This document shows, piece after piece, positions 9,654-22,064 of a stretch of DNA of 64,000 nt. The first letter of the stretch is position 1; each line of letters opens with the position of its first letter. Under the pieces are notes generated by a model. It ran no database searches, was not told the DNA's origin, and worked only from the letters and a program-made list of their open reading frames with translations. The stretch comes from Cinclus cinclus (Eukaryota; Chordata; Aves; Passeriformes; Cinclidae), in contig NW_026912141.1 in the NCBI RefSeq assembly GCF_963662255.1, positions 196,001-260,000 on the forward strand, written 5' to 3'. The translations under genes were made by a program, and so were the position numbers.

Positions 9654-11032
9654 AAAGCCAGGATCAGCGAGACAGCGTGCTAGGCTCTGTTTCACAGCAC
9701 CTTGGAGAACACGCCCTTGAAGAATGCCCTCTCTGTTCCGCAAAAGCTCTGCCACAGTGAAGGTGGAAGAAGCAGCCTGTGGCCACGGGCAGAGCTGGTC
9801 AACAGCTGCGCCTAACTTTCCCAAGCTGCGAGAGCATTCTCAGCCGAGTTCTGCTTTGACAGAGCTATTGCTGAACTTTTGCAGTCCCGGAGGCTGCTGA
9901 AACCAAGGCTGTGTTCTGCCTCTTCATTCTTGCCTTCCTGTGCTCCAGCGAGAAGTGAAGCTCTGGCACGGCATTCAGCTTTGCCGCCTCTCTGCACGGA
10001 AAGCACTAGACAGAACTAGTGTGCTTCGTGCATGCTCTCTCCTCGCTTTTATGGTCACTGCTCTGCTTTTTGCTTGGCAGCGTTCCAAGGCTCCACGGCA
10101 TACCTCTTGCACAGCGAGAGGTGGCCGGCGAGGAATACTTGCTGGCTTAAGTCGTTCCATGCTCAAGGCATTCATCAGAGCAGCACAATGCGGGAAAAGA
10201 GGGGGGAACATTGCAGGACAAATTTCTATGCTGGATCATGATTGTCTGCGAGACAGCTCTCCGCAGCGCGAGTATTTGGCCAGGCTGCAATCAGCGCCAC
10301 GGGAAGCCAATCTGACAAGCGGAGTGCAACGAGCGCGGCGATATGGGGCCACTTGGCAGGTGGCCGAAGAAAGACGGCTGCCCCGCGAATGTGGTGCCAG
10401 AAGGCAAGTTTCAGCAGGGCGTTCCGGGCGAGCTTAATGTGTAGCCGCAGTTGTTCTAGGCGAGATTGTAGCCGAGAAGCTTTCCGTCTCCATTCACGAG
10501 ACAAGAAAAGCAGAACGCAATGGTCTAGAGGGTTGAGAAGAAAAGTGCTCGTAGCGAGCTCGTTGCGGCAGAAGCGAAAGCCAGGAGCAGCGTGCTCGCT
10601 GCGAGAAGTAGACGGCGCTTCGCCTCCTTGGGAAGGAAATCGCGTCTGGGCACGAACGGCAGCCAGCGAAGCTTCAGAACAGCAGGCTGTTCTGCTCAGC
10701 GTACGAGCCTGAAGTGAGTGGCAAGGGCTAAGGGGACAGTTCCAAGGCATCTAGCTTTCCTGCTAGCAATGCCATTTCTACCCTGCCGTGGAAAACATTG
10801 TCCTTTGCCCTTCTGCTCCGAGAGGCACAGAGCACCTCGGCAGACGCAGTGCAGAGGGAAAGGACACAGTATCCGAGGGAGCGTGGCGCCGCTTAGGCGG
10901 GCAAAGCAGAAAGGTGCCGCCCGGCACTGGCTTTGACTCCCTGAGCTTCCTTGCTAGGACAGCAGCTGCCGAAAGCTGGCAACTAGGCTGCCAGAGTGCA
11001 GAATGTAGGCGGTCTGGCACGCCTGCTTGCCG
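9654..11032 (+). repeat. Satellite unit 8
   Basis: Haplotype TCT-TC-CCACT-GTCC-TCCTC, identical at scored sites to unit 20. The combination of 76C with 232T is unusual and supports the pairing. Confidence 0.97.
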
Positions 11033-12411
11033 AAAGCCAGGATCAGCGAGACAGCGTGCTAGGCTCTGTTGCACAGCACCTTGGAGAACACGCCCTTGAA
11101 GAATGCCCTCTCTGTTCCGCAAAAGCTCTGCCACAGTGAAGGTGGAAGAAGCAGCCTGTGGCCACGGGCAGAGCTGGTCAACAGCTGCGCCTAACTTTCC
11201 CAAGCTGCGAGAGCATTCTCAGCCGAGTTCTGCTTTGACAGAGCTATTGCTGAACTTTTGCAGCCCCGGAGGCTGCTGAAACCAAGGCTGTGTTCTGCCT
11301 CTTCATTCTTGCCTTCCTGTGCTCCAGCGAGAAGTGAAGCTCTGGCACGGCATTCAGCTTTGCCGCCTCTCTGCACGGAAAGCACTAGACAGAACTAGTG
11401 TGCTTCGTGCATGCTCTCTCCTCGCTTTTATGGTCACTGCTCTGCTTTTTGCTTGGCAGCGTTCCAAGGCTCCACGGCATACCTCTTGCACAGCGAGAGG
11501 TGGCCGGCGAGGAATACTTGCTGGCTTAAGTCGTTCCATGCTCAAGGCATTCATCAGAGCAGCACAATGCGGGAAAAGAGGGGGGAACATTGCAGGACAA
11601 ATTTCTATGCTGGATCATGATTGTCTGCGAGACAGCTCTCCGCAGCGCGAGTATTTGGCCAGGCTGAAATCAGCGCCACGGGATGCCAATCTGACAAGCG
11701 GAGTGCAACGAGCGCGGCGATATGGGGCCACTTGGCAGGTGGCCGAAGAAAGATGGCTGCCCCGCGAATGTGGTGCCAGAAGGCAAGTTTCAGCAGGGCG
11801 TTCCGGGCGAGCTTAATGTGTAGCCGCAGTTGTTCTAGGCGAGATTGTAGCCGAGAAGCTTTCCGTCTCCATTCACGAGACAAGAAAAGCAGAACGCAAT
11901 GGTCTAGAGGGTTGAGAAGAAAAGTGCTCGTAGCGAGCTCGTTGCGGCAGAAGCGAAAGCCAGGAGCAGCGTGCTCGCTGCGAGAAGTAGACGGCGCTTC
12001 GCCTCCTTGGGAAGGAAATCGCGTCTGGGCACGAACGGCAGCCAGCGAAGCTTCAGAACAGCAGGCTGTTCTGCTCAGCGTACGAGCCTGAAGTGAGTGG
12101 CAAGGGCTAAGGGGACAGTTCCAAGGCATCTAGCTTTCCTGCTAGCAATGCCATTTCTACCCTGCTGTGGAAAACATTGTCCTTTGCCCTTCTGCTCCGA
12201 GAGGCACAGAGCACCTCGGCAGACGCAGTGCAGAGGGAAAGGACACAGTATCCGAGGGAGCGTGGCGCTGCTTAGGCGGGCAAAGCAGAAAGGTGCCGCC
12301 CGGCACTGGCTTTGACTCCCTGAGCTTCCTTGCTAGGACAGCAGCTGCCGAAAGCTGGCAACTAGGCTGCCAGAGTGCAGAATGTAGGCGGTCTGGCACG
12401 CCTGCTTGCCG
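11033..12411 (+). repeat. Satellite unit 9
   Basis: Haplotype GCT-CC-CATTT-GTCC-TTCTT, found otherwise only in unit 21. 652T with 722T and 739T together is unique to this pair. Confidence 0.97.
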
Positions 12412-13790
12412 AAAGCCAGGATCAGCGAGACAGCGTGCTAGGCTCTGTTTCACAGCACCTTGGAGAACACGCCCTTGAAGAATGCCGTCTCTGTTCCGCA
12501 AAAGCTCTGCCACAGTGAAGGTGGAAGAAGCAGCCTGTGGCCACGGGCAGAGCTGGTCAACAGCTGCGCCTAACTTTCCCAAGCTGCGAGAGCATTCTCA
12601 GCCGAGTTCTGCTTTGACAGAGCTATTGCTGAACTTTTGCAGTCCCGGAGGCTGCTGAAACCAAGGCTGTGTTCTGCCTCTTCATTCTTGCCTTCCTGTG
12701 CTCCAGCGAGAAGTGAAGCTCTGGCACGGCATTCAGCTTTGCCGCCTCTCTGCACGGAAAGCACTAGACAGAACTAGTGTGCTTCGTGCATGCTCTCTCC
12801 TCGCTTTTATGGTCACTGCTCTGCTTTTTGCTTGGCAGCGTTCCAAGGGTCCACGGCATACCTCTTGCACAGCGAGAGGTGGCCGGCGAGGAATACTTGC
12901 TGGCTTAAGTCGTTCCATGCTCAAGGCATTCATCAGAGCAGCACAATGCGGGAAAAGAGGGGGGAACATTGCAGGACAAATTTCTATGCTGGATCATGAT
13001 TGTCTGCGAGACAGCTCTCCGCAGCGCGAGTATTTGGCCAGGCTGCAATCAGCGCCACGGGAAGCCAATCTGACAAGCGGAGTGCAACGAGCGCGGCGAT
13101 ATGGGGCCACTTGGCAGGTGGCCGAAGAAAGACGGCTGCCCCGCGAATGTGGTGCCAGAAGGCAAGTTTCAGCAGGGCGTTCCGGGCGAGCTTAATGTGT
13201 AGCCGCAGCTGTTCTAGGCGAGATTGTAGCCGAGAAGCTTTCCGTCTCCATTCACGAGACAAGAAAAGCAGAACGCAATGGTCTAGAGGGTTGAGAAGAA
13301 AAGTGCTCGTAGCGAGCTCGTTGCGGCAGAAGCGAAAGCCAGGAGCAGCGTGCTCGCTGCGAGAAGTAGACGGCGCTTCGCCTCCTTGGGAAGGAAATCG
13401 CGTCTGGGCACGAACGGCAGCCAGCGAAGCTTCAGAACAGCAGGCTGTTCTGCTCAGCGTACGAGCCTGAAGTGAGTGGCAAGGGCTAAGGGGACAGTTC
13501 CAAGGCATCTAGCTTTCCTGCTAGCAATGCCATTTCTACCCTGCCGTGGAAAACATTGTCCTTTGCCCTTCTGCTCCGAGAGGCACAGAGCACCTCGGCA
13601 GACGCAGTGCAGAGGGAAAGGACACAGTATCCGAGGGAGCGTGGCGCCGCTTAGGCGGGCAAAGCAGAAAGGTGCCGCCCGGCACTGGCTTTGACTCCCT
13701 GAGCTTCCTTGCTAGGACAGCAGCTGCCGAAAGCTGGCAACTAGGCTGCCAGAGTGCAGAATGTAGGCGGTCTGGCACGCCTGCTTGCCG
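12412..13790 (+). repeat. Satellite unit 10
   Basis: Haplotype TGT-TG-CCACT-GCCC-TCCTC. Its first 437 bases agree with unit 22 at scored sites, after which the two diverge sharply, marking the end of the 12-unit-displaced duplication. Confidence 0.97.
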
Positions 13791-15169
13791 AAAGCCAGGA
13801 TCAGCGAGACAGCGTGCTAGGCTCTGTTTCACAGCACCTTGGAGAACACGCCCTTGAAGAATGCCCTCTCTGTTCCGCAAAAGCTCTGCCACAGTGAAGG
13901 TGGAAGAAGCAGCCTGTGGCCACGGGCAGAGCTGGTCAACAGCTGCGCCTAACTTTCCCAAGCTGCGAGAGCATTCTCAGCCGAGTTCTGCTTTGACAGA
14001 GCTATTGCTGAACTTTTGCAGCCCCGGAGGCTGCTGAAACCAAGGCTGTGTTCTGCCTCTTCATTCTTGCCTTCCTGTGCTCCAGCGAGAAGTGAAGCTC
14101 TGGCACGGCATTCAGCTTTGCCGCCTCTCTGCACGGAAAGCACTAGACAGAACTAGTGTGCTTCGTGCATGCTCTCTCCTCGCTTTTATGGTCACTGCTC
14201 TGCTTTTTGCTTGGCAGCGTTCCAAGGCTCCACGGCATACCTCTTGCACAGCGAGAGGTGGCCGGCGAGGAATACTTGCTGGCTTAAGTCGTTCCATGCT
14301 CAAGGCATTCATCAGAGCAGCACAATGCGGGAAAAGAGGGGGGAACATTGCAGGACAAATTTCTATGCTGGATCATGATTGTCTGCGAGACAGCTCTCCG
14401 CAGCGCGAGTATTTGGCCAGGCTGAAATCAGCGCCACGGGAAGCCAATCTGACAAGCGGAGTGCAACGAGCGCGGCGATATGGGGCCACTTGGCAGGTGG
14501 CCGAAGAAAGACGGCTGCCCCGCGAATGTGGTGCCAGAAGGCAAGTTTCAGCAGGGCGTTCCGGGCGAGCTTAATGTGTAGCCGCAGCTGTTCTAGGCGA
14601 GATTGTAGCCGAGAAGCTTTCCGTCTCCATTCACGAGACAAGAAAAGCAGAACGCAATGGTCTAGAGGGTTGAGAAGAAAAGTGCTCGTAGCGAGCTCGT
14701 TGCGGCAGAAGCGAAAGCCAGGAGCAGCGTGCTCGCTGCGAGAAGTAGACGGCGCTTCGCCTCCTTGGGAAGGAAATCGCGTCTGGGCACGAACGGCAGC
14801 CAGCGAAGCTTCAGAACAGCAGGCTGTTCTGCTCAGCGTACGAGCCTGAAGTGAGTGGCAAGGGCTAAGGGGACAGTTCCAAGGCATCTAGCTTTCCTGC
14901 TAGCAATGCCATTTCTACCCTGCTGTGGAAAACATTGTCCTTTGCCCTTCTGCTCCGAGAGGCAGAGAGCACCTCGGCAGACGCAGTGCAGAGGGAAAGG
15001 ACACAGTATCCGAGGGAGCGTGGCGCCGCTTAGGCGGGCAAAGCAGAAAGGTGCCGCCCGGCACTGGCTTTGACTCCCTGAGCTTCCTTGCTAGGACAGC
15101 AGCTGCCGAAAGCTGGCAACTAGGCTGCCAGAGTGCAGAATGTAGGCGGTCTGGCACGCCTGCTTGCCG
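13791..15169 (+). repeat. Satellite unit 11
   Basis: Haplotype TCT-CC-CAACT-GCCC-TTGTC, the same as units 5, 13 and 14. Confidence 0.97.
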
Positions 15170-16548
15170 AAAGCCAGGATCAGCGAGACAGCGTGCTAGG
15201 CTCTGTTTCACAGCACCTTGGAGAACACGCCCTTGAAGAATGCCCTCTCTGTTCCGCAAAAGCTCTGCCACAGTGAAGGTGGAAGAAGCAGCCTGTGGCC
15301 ACGGGCAGAGCTGGTCAACAGCTGCGCCTAACTTTCCCAAGCTGCGAGAGCATTCTCAGCCGAGTTCTGCTTTGACAGAGCTATTGCTGAACTTTTGCAG
15401 CCCCGGAGGCTGCTGAAACCAAGGCTGTGTTCTGCCTCTTCATTCTTGCCTTCCTGTGCTCCAGCGAGAAGTGAAGCTCTGGCACGGCATTCAGCTTTGC
15501 CGCCTCTCTGCACGGAAAGCACTAGACAGAACTAGTGTGCTTCGTGCATGCTCTCTCCTCGCTTTTATGGTCACTGCTCTGCTTTTTGCTTGGCAGCGTT
15601 CCAAGGCTCCACGGCATACCTCTTGCACAGCGAGAGGTGGCCGGCGAGGAATACTTGCTGGCTTAAGTCGTTCCATGCTCAAGGCATTCATCAGAGCAGC
15701 ACAATGCGGGAAAAGAGGGGGGAACATTGCAGGACAAATTTCTATGCTGGATCATGATTGTCTGCGAGACAGCTCTCCGCAGCGCGAGTATTTGGCCAGG
15801 CTGCAATCAGCGCCACGGGAAGCCAATCTGACAAGCGGAGTGCAACGAGCGCGGCGATATGGGGCCACTTGGCAGGTGGCCGAAGAAAGACGGCTGCCCC
15901 GCGAATGTGGTGCCAGAAGGCAAGTTTCAGCAGGGCGTTCCGGGCGAGCTTAATGTGTAGCCGCAGCTGTTCTAGGCGAGATTGTAGCCGAGAAGCTTTC
16001 CGTCTCCATTCACGAGACAAGAAAAGCAGAACGCAATGGTCTAGAGGGTTGAGAAGAAAAGTGCTCGTAGCGAGCTCGTTGCGGCAGAAGCGAAAGCCAG
16101 GAGCAGCGTGCTCGCTGCGAGAAGTAGACGGCGCTTCGCCTCCTTGGGAAGGAAATCGCGTCTGGGCACGAACGGCAGCCAGCGAAGCTTCAGAACAGCA
16201 GGCTGTTCTGCTCAGCGTACGAGCCTGAAGTGAGTGGCAAGGGCTAAGGGGACAGTTCCAAGGCATCTAGCTTTCCTGCTAGCAATGCCATTTCTACCCT
16301 GCCGTGGAAAACATTGTCCTTTGCCCTTCTGCTCCGAGAGGCACAGAGCACCTCGGCAGACGCAGTGCAGAGGGAAAGGACACAGTATCCGAGGGAGCGT
16401 GGCGCCGCTTAGGCGGGCAAAGCAGAAAGGTGCCGCCCGGCACTGGCTTTGACTCCCTGAGCTTCCTTGCTAGGACAGCAGCTGCCGAAAGCTGGCAACT
16501 AGGCTGCCAGAGTGCAGAATGTAGGCGGTCTGGCACGCCTGCTTGCCG
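15170..16548 (+). repeat. Satellite unit 12
   Basis: Haplotype TCT-CC-CCACT-GCCC-TCCTC. Like units 4 and 10 it pairs 635C and 798C with 1134C and 1175C, but with 76C and 232C at its left end, so it looks recombinant. Confidence 0.97.
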
Positions 16549-17927
16549 AAAGCCAGGATCAGCGAGACAGCGTGCTAGGCTCTGTTTCACAGCACCTTGG
16601 AGAACACGCCCTTGAAGAATGCCCTCTCTGTTCCGCAAAAGCTCTGCCACAGTGAAGGTGGAAGAAGCAGCCTGTGGCCACGGGCAGAGCTGGTCAACAG
16701 CTGCGCCTAACTTTCCCAAGCTGCGAGAGCATTCTCAGCCGAGTTCTGCTTTGACAGAGCTATTGCTGAACTTTTGCAGCCCCGGAGGCTGCTGAAACCA
16801 AGGCTGTGTTCTGCCTCTTCATTCTTGCCTTCCTGTGCTCCAGCGAGAAGTGAAGCTCTGGCACGGCATTCAGCTTTGCCGCCTCTCTGCACGGAAAGCA
16901 CTAGACAGAACTAGTGTGCTTCGTGCATGCTCTCTCCTCGCTTTTATGGTCACTGCTCTGCTTTTTGCTTGGCAGCGTTCCAAGGCTCCACGGCATACCT
17001 CTTGCACAGCGAGAGGTGGCCGGCGAGGAATACTTGCTGGCTTAAGTCGTTCCATGCTCAAGGCATTCATCAGAGCAGCACAATGCGGGAAAAGAGGGGG
17101 GAACATTGCAGGACAAATTTCTATGCTGGATCATGATTGTCTGCGAGACAGCTCTCCGCAGCGCGAGTATTTGGCCAGGCTGAAATCAGCGCCACGGGAA
17201 GCCAATCTGACAAGCGGAGTGCAACGAGCGCGGCGATATGGGGCCACTTGGCAGGTGGCCGAAGAAAGACGGCTGCCCCGCGAATGTGGTGCCAGAAGGC
17301 AAGTTTCAGCAGGGCGTTCCGGGCGAGCTTAATGTGTAGCCGCAGCTGTTCTAGGCGAGATTGTAGCCGAGAAGCTTTCCGTCTCCATTCACGAGACAAG
17401 AAAAGCAGAACGCAATGGTCTAGAGGGTTGAGAAGAAAAGTGCTCGTAGCGAGCTCGTTGCGGCAGAAGCGAAAGCCAGGAGCAGCGTGCTCGCTGCGAG
17501 AAGTAGACGGCGCTTCGCCTCCTTGGGAAGGAAATCGCGTCTGGGCACGAACGGCAGCCAGCGAAGCTTCAGAACAGCAGGCTGTTCTGCTCAGCGTACG
17601 AGCCTGAAGTGAGTGGCAAGGGCTAAGGGGACAGTTCCAAGGCATCTAGCTTTCCTGCTAGCAATGCCATTTCTACCCTGCTGTGGAAAACATTGTCCTT
17701 TGCCCTTCTGCTCCGAGAGGCAGAGAGCACCTCGGCAGACGCAGTGCAGAGGGAAAGGACACAGTATCCGAGGGAGCGTGGCGCCGCTTAGGCGGGCAAA
17801 GCAGAAAGGTGCCGCCCGGCACTGGCTTTGACTCCCTGAGCTTCCTTGCTAGGACAGCAGCTGCCGAAAGCTGGCAACTAGGCTGCCAGAGTGCAGAATG
17901 TAGGCGGTCTGGCACGCCTGCTTGCCG
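16549..17927 (+). repeat. Satellite unit 13
   Basis: Haplotype TCT-CC-CAACT-GCCC-TTGTC. Indistinguishable at scored sites from unit 14 beside it, as after a recent single-unit duplication. Confidence 0.97.
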
Positions 17928-19306
17928 AAAGCCAGGATCAGCGAGACAGCGTGCTAGGCTCTGTTTCACAGCACCTTGGAGAACACGCCCTTGAAGAATG
18001 CCCTCTCTGTTCCGCAAAAGCTCTGCCACAGTGAAGGTGGAAGAAGCAGCCTGTGGCCACGGGCAGAGCTGGTCAACAGCTGCGCCTAACTTTCCCAAGC
18101 TGCGAGAGCATTCTCAGCCGAGTTCTGCTTTGACAGAGCTATTGCTGAACTTTTGCAGCCCCGGAGGCTGCTGAAACCAAGGCTGTGTTCTGCCTCTTCA
18201 TTCTTGCCTTCCTGTGCTCCAGCGAGAAGTGAAGCTCTGGCACGGCATTCAGCTTTGCCGCCTCTCTGCACGGAAAGCACTAGACAGAACTAGTGTGCTT
18301 CGTGCATGCTCTCTCCTCGCTTTTATGGTCACTGCTCTGCTTTTTGCTTGGCAGCGTTCCAAGGCTCCACGGCATACCTCTTGCACAGCGAGAGGTGGCC
18401 GGCGAGGAATACTTGCTGGCTTAAGTCGTTCCATGCTCAAGGCATTCATCAGAGCAGCACAATGCGGGAAAAGAGGGGGGAACATTGCAGGACAAATTTC
18501 TATGCTGGATCATGATTGTCTGCGAGACAGCTCTCCGCAGCGCGAGTATTTGGCCAGGCTGAAATCAGCGCCACGGGAAGCCAATCTGACAAGCGGAGTG
18601 CAACGAGCGCGGCGATATGGGGCCACTTGGCAGGTGGCCGAAGAAAGACGGCTGCCCCGCGAATGTGGTGCCAGAAGGCAAGTTTCAGCAGGGCGTTCCG
18701 GGCGAGCTTAATGTGTAGCCGCAGCTGTTCTAGGCGAGATTGTAGCCGAGAAGCTTTCCGTCTCCATTCACGAGACAAGAAAAGCAGAACGCAATGGTCT
18801 AGAGGGTTGAGAAGAAAAGTGCTCGTAGCGAGCTCGTTGCGGCAGAAGCGAAAGCCAGGAGCAGCGTGCTCGCTGCGAGAAGTAGACGGCGCTTCGCCTC
18901 CTTGGGAAGGAAATCGCGTCTGGGCACGAACGGCAGCCAGCGAAGCTTCAGAACAGCAGGCTGTTCTGCTCAGCGTACGAGCCTGAAGTGAGTGGCAAGG
19001 GCTAAGGGGACAGTTCCAAGGCATCTAGCTTTCCTGCTAGCAATGCCATTTCTACCCTGCTGTGGAAAACATTGTCCTTTGCCCTTCTGCTCCGAGAGGC
19101 AGAGAGCACCTCGGCAGACGCAGTGCAGAGGGAAAGGACACAGTATCCGAGGGAGCGTGGCGCCGCTTAGGCGGGCAAAGCAGAAAGGTGCCGCCCGGCA
19201 CTGGCTTTGACTCCCTGAGCTTCCTTGCTAGGACAGCAGCTGCCGAAAGCTGGCAACTAGGCTGCCAGAGTGCAGAATGTAGGCGGTCTGGCACGCCTGC
19301 TTGCCG
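17928..19306 (+). repeat. Satellite unit 14
   Basis: Haplotype TCT-CC-CAACT-GCCC-TTGTC, twin of unit 13. Confidence 0.97.
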
Positions 19307-20685
19307 AAAGCCAGGATCAGCGAGACAGCGTGCTAGGCTCTGTTTCACAGCACCTTGGAGAACACGCCCTTGAAGAATGCCCTCTCTGTTCCGCAAAAGC
19401 TCTGCCACAGTGAAGGTGGAAGAAGCAGCCTGTGGCCACGGGCAGAGCTGGTCAACAGCTGCGCCTAACTTTCCCAAGCTGCGAGAGCATTCTCAGCCGA
19501 GTTCTGCTTTGACAGAGCTATTGCTGAACTTTTGCAGCCCCGGAGGCTGCTGAAACCAAGGCTGTGTTCTGCCTCTTCATTCTTGCCTTCCTGTGCTCCA
19601 GCGAGAAGTGAAGCTCTGGCACGGCATTCAGCTTTGCCGCCTCTCTGCACGGAAAGCACTAGACAGAACTAGTGTGCTTCGTGCATGCTCTCTCCTCGCT
19701 TTTATGGTCACTGCTCTGCTTTTTGCTTGGCAGCGTTCCAAGGCTCCACGGCATACCTCTTGCACAGCGAGAGGTGGCCGGCGAGGAATACTTGCTGGCT
19801 TAAGTCGTTCCATGCTCAAGGCATTCATCAGAGCAGCACAATGCGGGAAAAGAGGGGGGAACATTGCAGGACAAATTTCTATGCTGGATCATGATTGTCT
19901 GCGAGACAGCTCTCCGCAGCGCGAGTATTTGGCCAGGCTGAAATCAGCGCCACGGGAAGCCAATCTGACAAGCGGAGTGCAACGAGCGCGGCGATATGGG
20001 GCCACTTGGCAGGTGGCCGAAGAAAGACGGCTGCCCCGCGAATGTGGTGCCAGAAGGCAAGTTTCAGCAGGGCGTTCCGGGCGAGCTTAATGTGTAGCCG
20101 CAGCTGTTCTAGGCGAGATTGTAGCCGAGAAGCTTTCCGTCTCCATTCACGAGACAAGAAAAGCAGAAAGCAATGGTCTAGAGGGTTGAGAAGAAAAGTG
20201 CTCGTAGCGAGCTCGTTGCGGCAGAAGCGAAAGCCAGGAGCAGCGTGCTCGCTGCGAGAAGTAGACGGCGCTTCGCCTCCTTGGGAAGGAAATCGCGTCT
20301 GGGCACGAACGGCAGCCAGCGAAGCTTCAGAACAGCAGGCTGTTCTGCTCAGCGTACGAGCCTGAAGTGAGTGGCAAGGGCTAAGGGGACAGTTCCAAGG
20401 CATCTAGCTTTCCTGCTAGCAATGCCATTTCTACCCTGCTGTGGAAAACATTGTCCTTTGCCCTTCTGCTCCGAGAGGCAGAGAGCACCTCGGCAGACGC
20501 AGTGCAGAGGGAAAGGACACAGTATCCGAGGGAGCGTGGCGCCGCTTAGGCGGGCAAAGCAGAAAGGTGCCGCCCGGCACTGGCTTTGACTCCCTGAGCT
20601 TCCTTGCTAGGACAGCAGCTGCCGAAAGCTGGCAACTAGGCTGCCAGAGTGCAGAATGTAGGCGGTCTGGCACGCCTGCTTGCCG
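19307..20685 (+). repeat. Satellite unit 15
   Basis: Haplotype TCT-CC-CAACT-GCAC-TTGTC. It differs from units 13 and 14 only at 863 and equals units 7 and 19. Confidence 0.97.
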
Positions 20686-22064
20686 AAAGCCAGGATCAGC
20701 GAGACAGCGTGCTAGGCTCTGTTTCACAGCACCTTGGAGAACACGCCCTTGAAGAATGCCGTCTCTGCTCCGCAAAAGCTCTGCCACAGTGAAGGTGGAA
20801 GAAGCAGCCTGTGGCCACGGGCAGAGCTGGTCAACAGCTGCGCCTAACTTTCCCAAGCTGCGAGAGCATTCTCAGCCGAGTTCTGCTTTGACAGAGCTAT
20901 TGCTGAACTTTTGCAGTCCCGGAGGCTGCTGAAACCAAGGCTGTGTTCTGCCTCTTCATTCTTGCCTTCCTGTGCTCCAGCGAGAAGTGAAGCTCTGGCA
21001 CGGCATTCAGCTTTGCCGCCTCTCTGCACGGAAAGCACTAGACAGAACTAGTGTGCTTCGTGCATGCTCTCTCCTCGCTTTTATGGTCACTGCTCTGCTT
21101 TTTGCTTGGCAGCGTTCCAAGGCTCCACGGCATACCTCTTGCACAGCGAGAGGTGGCCGGCGAGGAATACTTGCTGGCTTAAGTCGTTCCATGCTCAAGG
21201 CATTCATCAGAGCAGCACAATGCGGGAAAAGAGGGGGGAACATTGCAGGACAAATTTCTATGCTGGATCATGATTGTCTGCGAGACAGCTCTTCGCAGCG
21301 CGAGTATTTGGCCAGGCTGAAATCAGCGCCACGGGAAGCCAATCTGACAAGCGGAGTGCAACGAGCGCGGCGATATGGGGCCACTTGGCAGGTGGCCGAA
21401 GAAAGATGGCTGCCCCGCGAATGGGGTGCCAGAAGGCAAGTTTCAGCAGGGCGTTCCGGGCGAGCTTAATGTGTAGCCGCAGTTGTTCTAGGCGAGATTG
21501 TAGCCGAGAAGCTTTCCGTCTCCATTCACGAGACAAGAAAAGCAGAAAGCAATGGTCTAGAGGGTTGAGAAGAAAAGTGCTCGTAGCGAGCTCGTTGCGG
21601 CAGAAGCGAAAGCCAGGAGCAGCGTGCTCGCTGAGAGAAGTAGACGGCGCTTCGCCTCCTTGGGAAGGAAATCGCGTCTGGGCACGAACGGCAGCCAGCG
21701 AAGCTTCAGAACAGCAGGCTGTTCTGCTCAGCGTACGAGCCTGAAGTGAGTGGCAAGGGCTAAGGGGACAGTTCCAAGGCATCTAGCTTTCCTGCTAGCA
21801 ATGCCATTTCTACCCTGCTGTGGAAAACATTGTCCTTTGCCCTTCTGCTCCGAGAGGCAGAGAGCACCTCGGCAGACGCAGTGCAGAGGGAAAGGACACA
21901 GTATCCGAGGGAGCGTGGCGCCGCTTAGGCGGGCAAAGCAGAAAGGTGCCGCCCGGCACTGGCTTTGACTCCCTGAGCTTCCTTGCTAGGACAGCAGCTG
22001 CCGAAAGCTGGCAACTAGGCTGCCAGAGTGCAGAATGTAGGCGGTCTAGCACGCCTGCTTGCCG
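20686..22064 (+). repeat. Satellite unit 16
   Basis: Haplotype TGC-TC-TAATG-GTAA-TTGTC plus 1363A. An abrupt change from the type of units 5-15. 949A removes a CpG. 1363A is shared only with unit 17. Confidence 0.97.
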
